A stretch of 64,000 nt of DNA from Ryuthela nishihirai. Its lineage: Eukaryota; Arthropoda; Arachnida; Araneae; Heptathelidae. Shown piece after piece: positions 47,934 to 58,900 of the stretch; the first letter of the stretch is position 1, and the number at the start of each line of letters is the position of its first letter. The stretch lies in assembly GCA_038380435.1 (NCBI GenBank), contig JAWZYU010000013.1:65428446-65492445 (forward strand), read 5' to 3'. The notes below the pieces were generated by a model. It did no database searches. It was not told the DNA's origin and saw nothing but the letters and a program-made list of their open reading frames with translations. The position numbers were made by a program, and so were the translations under genes.

Positions 47934-49123
47934 AAAGTGTAATTATATATAACGTGTATTTACTGCTCTAATATTTCACGTCACAATTGTGCTATTTCGA
48001 TAGCACTTTTAAAATATAAAAATGTAACACAGTATATTCAAATTGTACTCCTGAAAAACATTCTGAAAACTATTTCAATTACGGTGTTAACGAAGTTTGT
48101 TGCTAATTTAAAGCATAAGTTTCAAAATAGTTTTTACTGTACAAATCATTGGAAACTTAATTTGTAATTTCATTAAAGAAACGATGAACTAGAGTAGTAA
48201 AGAATCACAGGATGTGTCCTGTACACATTGGAACTCAAGATATAATAAGCTGAAGAAAATTGGTTTTAGCGGGAGTGAATGTCAGTTATGCTATCCACTA
48301 TACCATCATCAGCTAATACGTTCTCTTCAGCAAGACACTTTTAATTTAAGACATAAATTTTCCGGATTTTTATCCGGAAAGTTTATGTCTTAAATTAAAA
48401 GTGGTTGAATTAGGAAAATACAAATGATGTGGTTGTCAATGTGAGGACTCTGCACAGATATTATTCTCTTAAAAAGCAGACCTACTTTCCGGATTTAATT
48501 TAAGGCATAAACTTTCCGAATTTTTTTTATTTGATTCGCACAGTGTCGCCATCTATCGGGGAAGTGGACAACGGCGTTGCCTCATAGAGACATTGAGCGA
48601 CATATACGGAACTGGAGAGACTGCCTCTAATGCTTTTGCCAGTGTAAAAGTGTGGCTTAGGATATTACTTAGTTCAGGGGTGCTCAACCATGTTTCGCAG
48701 GCCACTTGTGGTCCACGAACACGACAAAGTTTCCAAAAATAATTTTTATAAATATACACCCAATTCTGTTTTTACATGGCAGATAAGTTCCCCCACCCAC
48801 CCCAAAAAAAGTACAGTGCAGATGAAAAAATAGAAGATTGGTTCCATACGTGAAAACCCAGTACAAATAATAAATTGTTTTCAAATAATTCATATCAAAA
48901 TCTTTAATTTAATCTTTATTTGACTTTTATTCATTTAAACATTTTTTTTTATTATTTTATAAACTTATAAAAATAATTATATGTACATATACAAAGTAAA
49001 TTATCCTCCATAAAGAAAATAATATGTCACTAATTCAAGAATACAAAAGTGCAAAACAATATGACTTACATATGCTTATTAACTAGATTTTATTCGTTCT
49101 CACTTTCTGACAATAGACGTATT
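47934..49123. other. AT-rich DNA without a recognised gene
   Basis: No supported gene. It holds a hairpin (48336-48403), a related half-copy near 48484-48530, and at 48675 the word CAGGGGTGCTCAACC, which looks like the terminal sequence of a hAT element; no partner end was found. Confidence 0.45.
48336..48403. repeat. Hairpin with 31-bp arms
   Basis: Arms 48336-48366 and 48373-48403 are complementary with a single mismatch and a 6-base loop; the inner words are TTTCCGGA and TCCGGAAA. One arm, slightly diverged, recurs near 48484-48530, so it is a repeated inverted structure (MITE-like end) and not a transcription terminator. Confidence 0.75.
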
Positions 49124-49291
49124 CGTTTGCGTAAAATAAAATAAAAAATAAATACCCCCTCAAGCAGCTGCTTGCCACAGAGGTCTGACATGAGCCTGTC
49201 AGTTTATATGCCACAGTAGGAGATCTGAGAGGATGGCAGGACCTCAGCAGAAAAACGACACACACATTCATGCCTAATTACGTTTGCGTAA
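49124..49291. repeat. SINE copy E target-site duplication pair
   Basis: CGTTTGCGTAA occurs exactly at 49124-49134 and 49281-49291, bracketing the SINE. The clean 11-bp duplication indicates LINE-type integration and a young insertion. Confidence 0.9.
49135..49280 (-). mobile_element. SINE family S1, copy E
   Basis: Minus-strand, 146 bp, 5'-truncated: body words 'tttttctgctgaggtcctgc', 'tataaactgacaggctcatg' and 'aagcagctgcttgaggggg', with a TTTATT-type tail. It sits at the 3' end of a Tigger-like transposase remnant whose reading seems to resume beyond it. With its exact target duplication it is the best-defined S1 insertion here. Confidence 0.9.
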
Positions 49292-50160
49292 GACTGGAAT
49301 TAAATCACTTTCATCGCTTGAATCATTTTGGCCGTCGTGTTCATACTCCAATGGTGAAATGCTCTCTGTGGCATGGGGAACCAAATTAGCCCTTGTTTCC
49401 AGTGATTCTGAAGTTTGATTAGTTTTGACAATGAACTCCGTAATCAATCGTTGAGATCCTGCTTTCACTAATCTTTGTATAATTCTTGATAACGCACCAT
49501 ACATGACTTCAGTTCACTTATAAACTGCTCAGCTCGTTCGACAATGTGATCATGTGTAAGAAAATGACTTTCCAATTTACTAGCAATTTGAAGCCCTTCT
49601 TTAATTAACCCTGCAGTGAGTGGAATCTATTCATCACCATCACTTTTTTTCTTTTTCATCAGGAGTCTCAAGAACAACTTCTATTATTTCATCTTCGCTA
49701 AGAGCTTTATCAACCAGCAATTCATCAATATCTGCAAACGATAAATCATCGAATCCTTCTCCACCAACTGCCTGTGCTAAAGTGATGATATTAGGATATT
49801 CAGTCGTATTTGGGGCTAAGGATCTTTGCCTTTAACACATTCTGACCAAATAGCTTTCCAGCATGCGGTTAAAGTTGATGGTTTTAATTCTGATAACATC
49901 AATCCAGCATGTCTGATACAATCTAAAATATAAAATTTCTTCAAGCAGACGACATAATTAACTAGAGCACATTGCTAAACACCAAATTTTTGTTCCACAC
50001 TCAAAAGAAGCCCAATAATCTCATCGGTAAACAAATTTAAATTGAGCACATCTCTAAAGAGCAAAATTTCGTTATGCACTAAACAAAGTCCCTCAAAAAT
50101 AATCTAATTGGAGACAACGATTTTATCTGCATCTGTTGAGTAGCAGGTAGGAGGCAAAAG
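49292..50160 (-). pseudogene. Tigger/pogo-like transposase C-terminal remnant
   Basis: On the minus strand frames join to give KFYILDCIRHAGLMLSELKP, TLTACWKAIWSECVKGKD, EYPNIITLAQAVGGEGFDDL, then DIDELLVDKALSEDEIIEVV and an acidic tail, then a weaker helical segment up to LIPVLRKRN. The CWKAIWSEC block followed by the VGGEGFDDL and ELTEDEL-type acidic region is the usual end of Tigger (CENPB-related DDE) transposases. The catalytic Asp residues upstream were not recognised, and stops and frameshifts are present. Assignment is from motif memory; moderately sure. Confidence 0.6.
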
Positions 50161-51223
50161 AAATATGAAATATGTTACTTTAGAAAATCAATCACTGTAA
50201 GTAATCACGTTCAGATGGCGAAATTTATTCTGTTTTAGAATATACTTACCCCTTTCAATAATTAGTCATAAAAGCAATCCCAGTTAGTCACAGGTTCTGC
50301 ACTAAAGAACCAGGTGGGTCGCCAAAGGAGACAAAACTTTCCACCTCCTTTTAAGAAATTTAATAACAGGAAAATGGGAGAAAAAGACGGTGAATTTAAC
50401 TGTTACGCATCTTCTGCAAGACTATTTCTTCAAAATACCATTAAAACAGAACAAACCGCAAGAGCGTCCTGCCCTCCTCACTCTACCCTAAAATTTTCAT
50501 GCATCCTTAAATAATGAAGAAACATTTTCGTTCTCAATTAAATTCAGTACTTCTTTCAAATTATGTCAAAGTTGGTAAATACTGTAGTTCACGTACTAGT
50601 ATTTACCAACTGGCAGTTGCACAACAAATAAAACCTACGCATGCGCAGCCTAAAGTCATTATAACAAGCTCAGAAATTAGTTTGAAGAAGAATAGACCCA
50701 TTGTTCATCTGTAGGCGAGAGAGCAAAATTTTTTTTTCAATGTACAATAAATAAGCAGAAATAAAAACAAAATTAAAAACTATTTTCAGCAGTGGAATAA
50801 ACAAACCTAGATGAATAACATATCACCTTTGGCTAATATAGTATGCTCGTTTCTAAAATGAATGAAATTTGTTAAAAGGTAAAAGTGTTGTTAAAAGAGC
50901 CGGATAAAATAAATTGATAAAAGAGGGGAGTTTGTGCCCCCGTGATTTAAGGTTTTCCCATTTTCCAACTTTTTCCGCTTCTGAAGGGGAGGTTGTGGGA
51001 GGCTATTAACACTATAGGGAGATTCGAAAAGACCGATTTATAATAGTTCGTCAATTCCTGTCTAACCCAAAGCGAATTTTGATTAATCTCTAGAACAAAA
51101 AAAATAATTCTACAAACAGACGGACAAACGCCAAAACGAAAATAGCTTTTTTTTTTAATAAAAATGTGTTAAAAGTAACTGCATGCAGAAAATTGATTTT
51201 CCAGTCTTACTGTTTTATATTCC
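50161..51223. other. AT-rich DNA without a recognised gene
   Basis: No supported gene; ORFs of 66 codons at 50314 and 50514 have no recognisable features. A hairpin with 13-bp arms, GTTGGTAAATACT (50571-50583) and its complement (50598-50610), is present. R290-like words in reverse orientation occur at about 51030-51150. Confidence 0.45.
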
Positions 51224-51454
51224 ATCTTCTAAATCCTCTTCACCCCATCCATCACCATCTCCTAAATCCTCTTCACCCCACTCATCACCATCTTCCAAAT
51301 TCTCCTCGCCCCAACCATCACCGTCTTCTAAATCCTCCTCATCCCATCCACCACCGTCTTCTAAATTCTCCTCACCACACCCATCATAATATTCTAAATC
51401 CTCCTCATCACACCCATCACAATCTTCTAAATCCTCCTCACCACACACATCACC
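51224..51454. repeat. 33-bp minisatellite, 7 units
   Basis: Seven units of exactly 33 bp with substitutions only, no indels (unit start ATCTTCTAAATCCTC, unit end CATCACC). As 33 is a multiple of 3, both strands stay open across it: the minus strand reads 11-residue acidic repeats of the type EEDLEDGDGWG, and the plus strand His/Pro/Leu-rich or Ser/Pro-rich repeats. Pyrimidine/purine strand asymmetry is extreme. No start, splice or homologous domain supports translation. Confidence 0.9.
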
Positions 51455-51844
51455 ATTTTCGATCTATAATATTTTTTATATTTTTCTTTATGCTGACCTG
51501 CTCTCCTCTGACCAACTCACTTGTTAACTCCTAAATCTTAAAAATTGCTGAATTTAATAGTTAAAAATAGTAAAGGAAATATGACTTTCAAAATCCCGAC
51601 TATCCCACCTAAACAAAGAGAAAGAACGAAACAGAAGTATTCAAACAATTCGCCAATATAACACTAAGAGGTTTTTGTCAATCATTACAAGACATTCTTT
51701 AAACAATAGCTCGATTATTAGCAAATTATAACATTTTTCACACTTTGAAAACCGGAACAGACGTTATCTAGTTTCTTAGAGGGAGGGTTGAATTTTTTAG
51801 CTCTGAGAAGAGCATTTTTGCCTTTTTTTTGCGGCGCAAATGGG

Positions 51845-52090
51845 TTACATATTTAGGTCACAAAGACCCTAAGAATTAGGGAAGGAAGCTTTGTAGGCAG
51901 TTGTTAGGGTGAAAGTGTAAGCCACCTAATTTGACCATCTACAAAGATGATTTCTTTCCCCTGTGTGCAGAAAGCGACATTCTGTGGAGTGAAACTTTCT
52001 CTCACACAGGGCCACAAATTAAAGTCAGAGTAATGGTCAGTGGGCTTTCTAAGCCAAAGTCTTTTTTATTAATCGCCGGGAGTTCGGTGT
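51845..52090 (-). repeat. SINE family S2, degraded copy
   Basis: Same orientation as the S2 at 21829-22191 and alignable: 'ggtcacaaagaccctaagaa', then 'acagggccacaaattaaagt' and 'gtcagtgggctttctaagcc' match the corresponding S2 words with many substitutions. The tRNA-like head is not recognisable. Much older than the 21829 copy. Confidence 0.6.
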
Positions 52091-52737
52091 GGGCAAATAG
52101 CGAGACTGGAGACTCATCATGTAGGTAAGGAGTTTTTTTTCGTTCTCGTTTTTTTTTTTATTTTCATTTTTACCATCCCATGAAAATCAAAATTTCAAGG
52201 TGCTGCCCACTTTGGGACCATTCATTCCGGTGACTCAACAGCAGCGTTCCCTGGTCTCTCGCCACTAGTGTCTGAATGCATTAGTGTGTTGGGTCACACC
52301 AACGAAGCCTTTCCAAGAAGTGAAGGTGCATTAAGGGGCTGTTGTCACTGGGAGCGGATGGGAACAAGATCTAATCTTTTTGTTGTTTTCTTTTCTTTTA
52401 TTGTTTCCTTTTCTTTTCAATTAGATCTTGTACAAGATGCTACAAATACTTCCATTAAATTCTCTCAATCGCCCCCAATCGTTTCTGATTGACTCTTCAG
52501 ATTGACTATTTAATGGACGTTTGTGGCTTCTTGATCCCTCTTTTTCCTTCCACACTAACTGCCTATGTGTGGAGGGGTTTTCTCAAGGTTAGAGCAAAAC
52601 ACTCTGACATGGATGGTGCCTTGACGTGGCGTCAGAGCTTTTCACTAAACCATCTGGCAGAATTCTGTTATCATAGTATATTTACGAATTTCGTACGGCT
52701 TCAAACTATTCCCGAGAGAAGTGAACAGATATCTGTG

Positions 52738-52955
52738 TACAATCACTCAGAAAAGTATCCGAACACTGTGGTTGATTACAGAATTTAGAGAAAATATCTG
52801 GCAATGATTTTTTTAGAAATTAGCGATCTGTAAACCTTCGTGTCACATGACACGAAGGTTGACAGATCACTAATTTCTTAAAAAATCGTTGCCAGATATT
52901 TTTTCTGAATTCTGTAATCAACCACAGTGTTCGGATACTTTTTTGAGCGACTGTA
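52738..52955. mobile_element. Palindromic MITE, 218 bp including TA ends
   Basis: Almost the whole element is one inverted repeat: left end 'acaatcactcagaaaagtat', right end complementary to 'acagtcgctcaaaaaagtat', meeting at the centre in CTTCGTGTCA and TGACACGAAG. TA dinucleotides lie at both ends (52738-52739 and 52954-52955), as for Tc1/mariner-mobilised MITEs. No coding capacity. Confidence 0.85.
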
Positions 52956-53404
52956 CCCATCTAACAGTGTCAATTAAAACTAATGGATAATTGAGGAAAA
53001 TGAAAAAAAGCCAAACTTTATTAGCATGAATGAAACAGAAACATTATTCCTCTATTAATACGAAAAGGTTATTTTTCCCCAACTTTGGGGATTAAGTGGG
53101 AAAATCGTTGCTCTCAGTGTTAACCTCGTACCATTAATCCTCTCACTCCAAGACAAAAACTGTAGATTTCCAGCTGAAATAAATCAATTGCAATGCCTGT
53201 TTCGAATTCAGTCAGTTTCAACTTCTTACACTGTTAGACGGCTCTGTTACAAATAATGAGTGATTCAGAAAATGCAAATGCTAACAATGCAAATATTAAT
53301 ATACTTATCCAACCCCAAAGGAAATTTTCGTTTTTCTCTAAAAACAAACGAAATGTTGAATATTTACAATCGTATAGACCAACAGACAGATCACAAAGTG
53401 AAAC

Positions 53405-53480
53405 CAGAAATAAAACATATCGCCTCTGGCGATTAAGAGATGCTAATTTTTCAAAGAAAACGAAGTTTTTCATTTTCCAA
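53405..53480 (-). repeat. R290 end fragment, inverted
   Basis: Reverse complement matches the R290 closing block ('ctttgaaaa', 'gccagaggcgatat'). Directly upstream in the repeat's direction it is joined to the opening word 'tttcactttgtg', an end-to-start junction suggesting R290 units can sit in tandem. Confidence 0.45.
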
Positions 53481-54006
53481 AAATCCCTACGTTAAGTCAA
53501 TGGGAAGCTAACGTCAAAGATCTATAATTCTAAAATAAGTTTTTTGATTTGAAAAATGTGATTGTAGATAAAGATCTCAATGAAATAAATCCATATCTCG
53601 ATTTTCAATAATATTCGTTCAGTATTTAATGAGTTATGGAAGTTTGAATATTTAGCAACAGCAATGCCAGTCTTAAGAAACTTATACAAAACTAAAGAAT
53701 AGTGAAAGAATTCTTTACACAAAGTTCTAAAATACAAACTTATTTTATTAAACACTTTGATACAATACTTATTACGAAGTTTTATTTAACTTCTGAAGTC
53801 AATTTTTTTGACTGGCATTGTTATCTTTAAGTATTCAAACTTCCATAACTCATTAAATACTGAACGAATATTGTTTGAAATCGAGATATTGATTTATTTG
53901 ATTGAGATCTTTATCTGCAACCACATTTTCGAAAAGAAAAAAAGTTATTTTTGAACTTATAGAGTTTTGACCTTAGCTTCCCATTGACTTAATATAGGGA
54001 TTTTCC
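53476..54006. mobile_element. Fold-back element with about 195-bp arms
   Basis: Left arm 53476-53672 and right arm 53811-54006 are inverted copies with moderate divergence (for example 'ccataactcattaaatactg' on one side, its complement on the other; 'cccattgactt' near the outer end). About 138 bp separate them. No gene inside. TSD not identified. Confidence 0.8.
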
Positions 54007-54399
54007 TTAATTTATGAAAAATAGTGTAATTCTTACTAATAGGTGATTGCAAAATGTAGATAAGTAATGTATCATTAGCTCCATAAAACACAAAAAGGCT
54101 TTCTCATTTAGCTCGTAAAGTTCAAAAGTTTCATTTTTTTCATCCCATAAAGTTAAGGGGCAAATCAGTCAGTGGATACAAAATAGAATAATTTCTTTAT
54201 TTTAACTATATTAAAATATTGTTGACATTTTTAAAATTAAGTACTAACTTTTAAAAAATAAAATTTTCACCAGCATTAATTTAATTGAAAAGCATAATAC
54301 TAATACGAATTACATTTTTGTTAGCAAATTATCTGTTAATTCTTAATTAACACATTCTATCAGGAAAATTTCGAGCATAAATAAATCGTTTGAAATATT

Positions 54400-55115
54400 A
54401 TTTCAAGTTTACCTTTTTGAGGATTTGAAAACTGTGAATTATCCTATTTGGTTAGAACCTCTTCCACTCAAAAGGAATATTTCATTAATCTCTTAAAACG
54501 TTGCTTCTCCCCTTCACCTGGGGATGAAGGGACAAATTATTGCTACCCTTGATCATCAAACTCTCCCACTAAAATGTCAAATTTACCAAATGGATCGTTT
54601 GCAATATTCGATTAAAAATTTCAAATTTTCTAATTTTTCCACCGTCAGAGAGGGCAATTAAAACTTTTGAAAGAGTCGAAAAGTGTGAATCGTAGTAATT
54701 TATCAGTATCAATACAACCCAAAAAGAATTTATAATTTATCTCTAAACACAATTAGTTTTAAAAAAAAAGAAAAAAATCAACCCCTCCCCCCTCTTGGAT
54801 GTAAGGCCAAAGCTCATTGTTGGTCAGCGCAACCTTGCTAACGTTCACTTTTCACCATCAAAATTTCAAATTTCTGATGTAAGCAATACATTCGTTCAAA
54901 ACATTCTCATTTTCAACTTTTCCTCCCAGTAGAGACCGCAGTTATAGCTATTGGAGGAATCCGAAAGTGCGATATATGATATTTTATCAATACTTATCGA
55001 CCCCCAAAAATTTTTTTAATTTATTTCTGAAAACAAAGAAGTTGAATGTTTATAAACAAAAAACAAAGAAGTTGAATGTTTATAGACAGACCACAACGCG
55101 AAAATATCGGCTCGT
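54400..55115 (-). repeat. R290 dispersed repeat, inverted copy
   Basis: In reverse orientation two subunits about 280 bp apart: 'ccaccgtcagagagggc' near 54640 and 'ctcccagtagagaccgc' near 54925, each with the neighbouring 'gcaatattcg'-type or 'acattcg'-type words and 'tttatctcta' blocks. It ends with 'tatagacagaccacaacgcg' near 55080, the R290 opening reversed. An internal duplication of 'aaacaaagaagttgaatgtt' occurs at 55030-55080. Confidence 0.6.
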
Positions 55116-55928
55116 TTTTCTCTGAAATCAAGTTAAAAAGATTTGCTTGACATATGCACTGTACTATTTTTTGAAATTTGTTGCTCTCATTTGTAAAATT
55201 TGTTTTCTCTCTTTGTTGCTGCTTTGACATGGATAGGGAGCATAGCTCTCTTCTTACCTTCTATAAAATGCATGAGAAATTAATAAATATGGTCGTCCAA
55301 AAATCAATATTGCAAACAGATCCCGTGCTCCCTAAACTAGAAAAAGTTGTTTTTACACTCTATATGCATAATGATGTAATTAATGTTGTTGAGTTTATCA
55401 TATTAATTGTAATTGCATGTCCTGTCGGTAATGAATTTATTTGTTTACCCTCAGCCTCTAATAACGGAATAAAACTCACAATACGCTACTTAATGATCAT
55501 CAATACCGAAAATGGTTTTTTGAGCTAGAAGAATGGAAAAAAATACATCAATTTTTGACTCTCCTCCCCCCCACCTCCCCCAAAAAAAGCAAACCGATTT
55601 ACTAGAAATAAACCTCAAAGTGGCAGATCACAGCAGAATCTCAACGGCTGTTTTTTTTTTATTTTTCAAAAGCTAGTTTTTTCTCCACTTCGAAACTAGT
55701 GGGATTCCGTCCTGTCGCGTCGCACTCCATTTCCACAGGCCTTCCTGTGTAATGAAGGGTAAATAAGATGTATGAGGAACACAAGACCTTTGATCTTTGT
55801 ATTTTTCGCTCATACGTTACATGCCCACCATTTCTCTTACAGGCTAGATGTAGAACATCTCACTGAATGTCTCTATTCTCTTCACCAACTTCTCTAATGC
55901 CACTGACCTCAGGGGTTCTTCCGCACAC
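55116..55928. other. DNA without a recognised gene
   Basis: A 116-codon ORF (55178-55528) has no recognisable domain; it is not called a gene. Nothing else was identified. Confidence 0.45.
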
Positions 55929-55966
55929 TTTGGCGACAGTTATAATAAATTATAACTGTCGCCAAA
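55929..55966. repeat. Perfect 18-bp-arm palindrome
   Basis: TTTGGCGACAGTTATAAT at 55929-55946 and its exact complement at 55949-55966, separated by two bases. It lies 25 bp outside the left end of the hAT element, so it is not part of that element's terminus. Confidence 0.85.
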
Positions 55967-55990
55967 TGTTATTTATTATATAATAATAAT

Positions 55991-58900
55991 CAGGGCCGCC
56001 GACAGGGGGGGCAAGGGGGACTAATGCATAGGGGCCCGTCAGCAATAAGGGCCCGTCAGATTAAGTGACGCTTTACGTTTTCTTACAAAAATTATTCTTA
56101 GTTAGGCTATATATCGATCCTATAAAATTCCACAAGAACATTATTTGTTATAATATGCTTTTAAAAAGAAACACTAGTTGGATTATGACATATTATCTCA
56201 TTAATAGTAGTTGAACGAACCATTTCTTAACATATTCTTTTGTCCAGGTTAACTTACAGCATTTGCTTGTATTTTCTCTGTTAACCACCCCACCCCTGCA
56301 GCAGTAGCAACAGTTGGACTCTCCCAAACCCAACCCGTGCGATCAGGTATATTACATTGTTCATGTTTCGAGTTCCAGTAACATCGTCTGTGGTCTGTGT
56401 GTCAGTGTTACTAATTATAACAGTTTAAAAGTCTCTTGTCGGCACATTTGTTTCACCATTTCGTTGTCATTTGTTTAGTTAAATGATATATTCATTGGTG
56501 CTATAGTCTAACTGAACAATGGACAAGTATAAGCATAAGTCAGGAGCTGAGAAGCGAAAGGAGGGAAATAAAAAAATAGAAGTTATTAAGAAAGGGAGTA
56601 GAACTTTGTTTGAAGTCGGTGTAAAAGTGAATGTGGACAGTGAAGGTGCAAAAAATGAACTAATCCCAATCTCAAGCTCGTCTGTTCCCGCTCTCAAAAA
56701 TAAAGAAATTTCAAGTTCAGAGGGGAATGATGATGGTTCTGTTTTTTTTTTAATTATGACGACAGCAGTATTGAAACGAAACAACCAAACAGCAGTGAAA
56801 ATGATGCGCGTTCTATAAACTATGAAAATGAACTTTCCCGCTCCAGTTACGAACTCTGAGTCATGGCAAGTATCGTGTGATCTTGGAAAATTAAAAAGTG
56901 GCAGCCCAAGTGTAAGTGTAATTGAACGTATAGTTCGAAAAGGTCCCCCTTCTATGCCTAATAACATTCCAAGTGACGGAACAAGAGCCTTTCCGAAAAC
57001 AGTTTTATTTTCAAAACTCAAGAATGGAGAATGTGTTCCTAGAGACGGGTTAGTGTGGAATGAAACAAATCAGTCGTTATACTGTTTTCGTTGCAGATTA
57101 TTTGGTCGCAACCCTGAATCCCACAAATCCGTTTTAGTTAGTGATGAAGGCTGGAAAAAAGATTATTCTTGGCGTAAACTATATTGCAAATTGCCAGTTC
57201 ATGAAATGAGTGCTAATCACAAAAAATGCTATATTGAATGGAGAGGATTGGAAAGAAGACTTCGTCATGGAACTGATATTTATTCTCAAATGAACTCTGA
57301 AATTGCCTCTAAAGTGAAATATTGGAGGGATTTATTTCACAGGATTCTGTCTGTTGCATTATTTCTTGGTGAGAGGGGTCTCGCATTTAGAGGTTCTTCG
57401 AGCAAAATAGGGTCATCGGATAATGGTAACTTCCTTGGGATTATTGAGTTGCTCGCTCAATATGATCCGAGGTTGATAGAACATGTGACTAAAGTTCAAG
57501 AGTCACAACAAGAAGGGAAGAGACTTCGAGCTCACTACCTTTCAGCGGATTCTCAAAACGAGTTCATTAAGGCTTGCAGCAACAAGGTTCTCCAAGCTGT
57601 ACTCTTAGAAAGAGAAAAATCAAAGTATTTTTCAATACTAGCTGATGCTACTCCAGATACATCTCATAATGAGCAAATGACATTAATTTTAAGATACGTT
57701 CTAGACGGTGATTCTTCATTTAAAATAATGGAGAGGTTCATAAGTTTTGTAAAGTGCAATAAGAAAACTGGACAAGAAATTCCAAATGTACTCATTGAAG
57801 AGTTAGAGAAGCATTAGATCCCTTTAAAAGAAAGCAGGGGGCAGGGATATGACAATGGAGCGAATATGGCTGGTGCATACAATGTCGCCCAAGCCATTAT
57901 AAGTGCGCTAAATCCACTTGCCATATTTTCTAACGGTAGTGCACATAGTCTAAATTTGTGTGGTGTGAACGCTACTGAATGCTGTGAAGATGCTATTACG
58001 TTTTTTGGTATGGTTCAAAAAGTGTATAACTTCTTTTTAAAGAGCCCTCAGAGATGGGAGATACTAGAGAATACAATAGGTTGTTCCTTGCATAGCCTAT
58101 CAAAAACAAGATGGTCTGCTCGTGTTGACAGTGTTAAACCATTTTCCAAACACCTATCATTCATCAAACATGCATTAAATCAATGCAAAAATTTTAATCT
58201 CTCAGCTGAGTGTAAAACGGAATTGATGGGAATAAAACGATACCTTGTATCATTTAAGTGCACTTTGATGGCAACAATCTGGTTCAAAATTCCCTCGGCA
58301 ATTGACATTCGCAACAAGGTTCTACAAGCTCGTGATGCAACTCTTGATGTAGAGATTGATAATATTCGCGATCTGATGCAGGAACTGAAACAACTCTGTG
58401 ATAAATGGGAGAACTTATTAAATGAAGCAAGAGTAGTGGCCATCTCATTAGCAAGTGATCTTCCTGCAGACATAGAACTTCCGAAGACGAGAGTGAAAAT
58501 AAGAAAAACTTTCTTGGACGAAATAAATGAAGATGTTCCAGAGTTTCGAGGGAATGAGGGGGAAACTAATGAAGATTGGGAGTTCAGAGTAAATGTGTTT
58601 TATAGGGTAATTGATTCTGTTGTTTGTGGACTTACTAATCATTTCACTTTGGCGGAAAAGTTAAATGATAGATTTAAGTGCTTGTGGCTATATCCAGACA
58701 TTGAAGAACGTGACATTGAAAATATGGGTGTTACTTTGCATGAACAATATTATGAAGACATTAATAGAGAGATCAGTGATGAGCTGAAATATCTAAAATC
58801 AATTCATTCTTCTAATTTAGGAACAGGCCCATTGAAACCACTGGAGCTCTTAAACCGTCTGAGAGAATTGAAACTGGACAGTTATTTCCAAATATTTGTA

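Noticed and set aside
48336..48403. Rho-independent-type terminator
   Set aside because: The stem-loop resembles one in form, but this is a eukaryotic window and the arm is repeated nearby as part of a mobile inverted repeat.
55178..55528. 116-codon plus-strand ORF as a host gene
   Set aside because: No recognisable domain, no supporting context, and it begins next to an R290 repeat; open by chance in AT-rich DNA is plausible.
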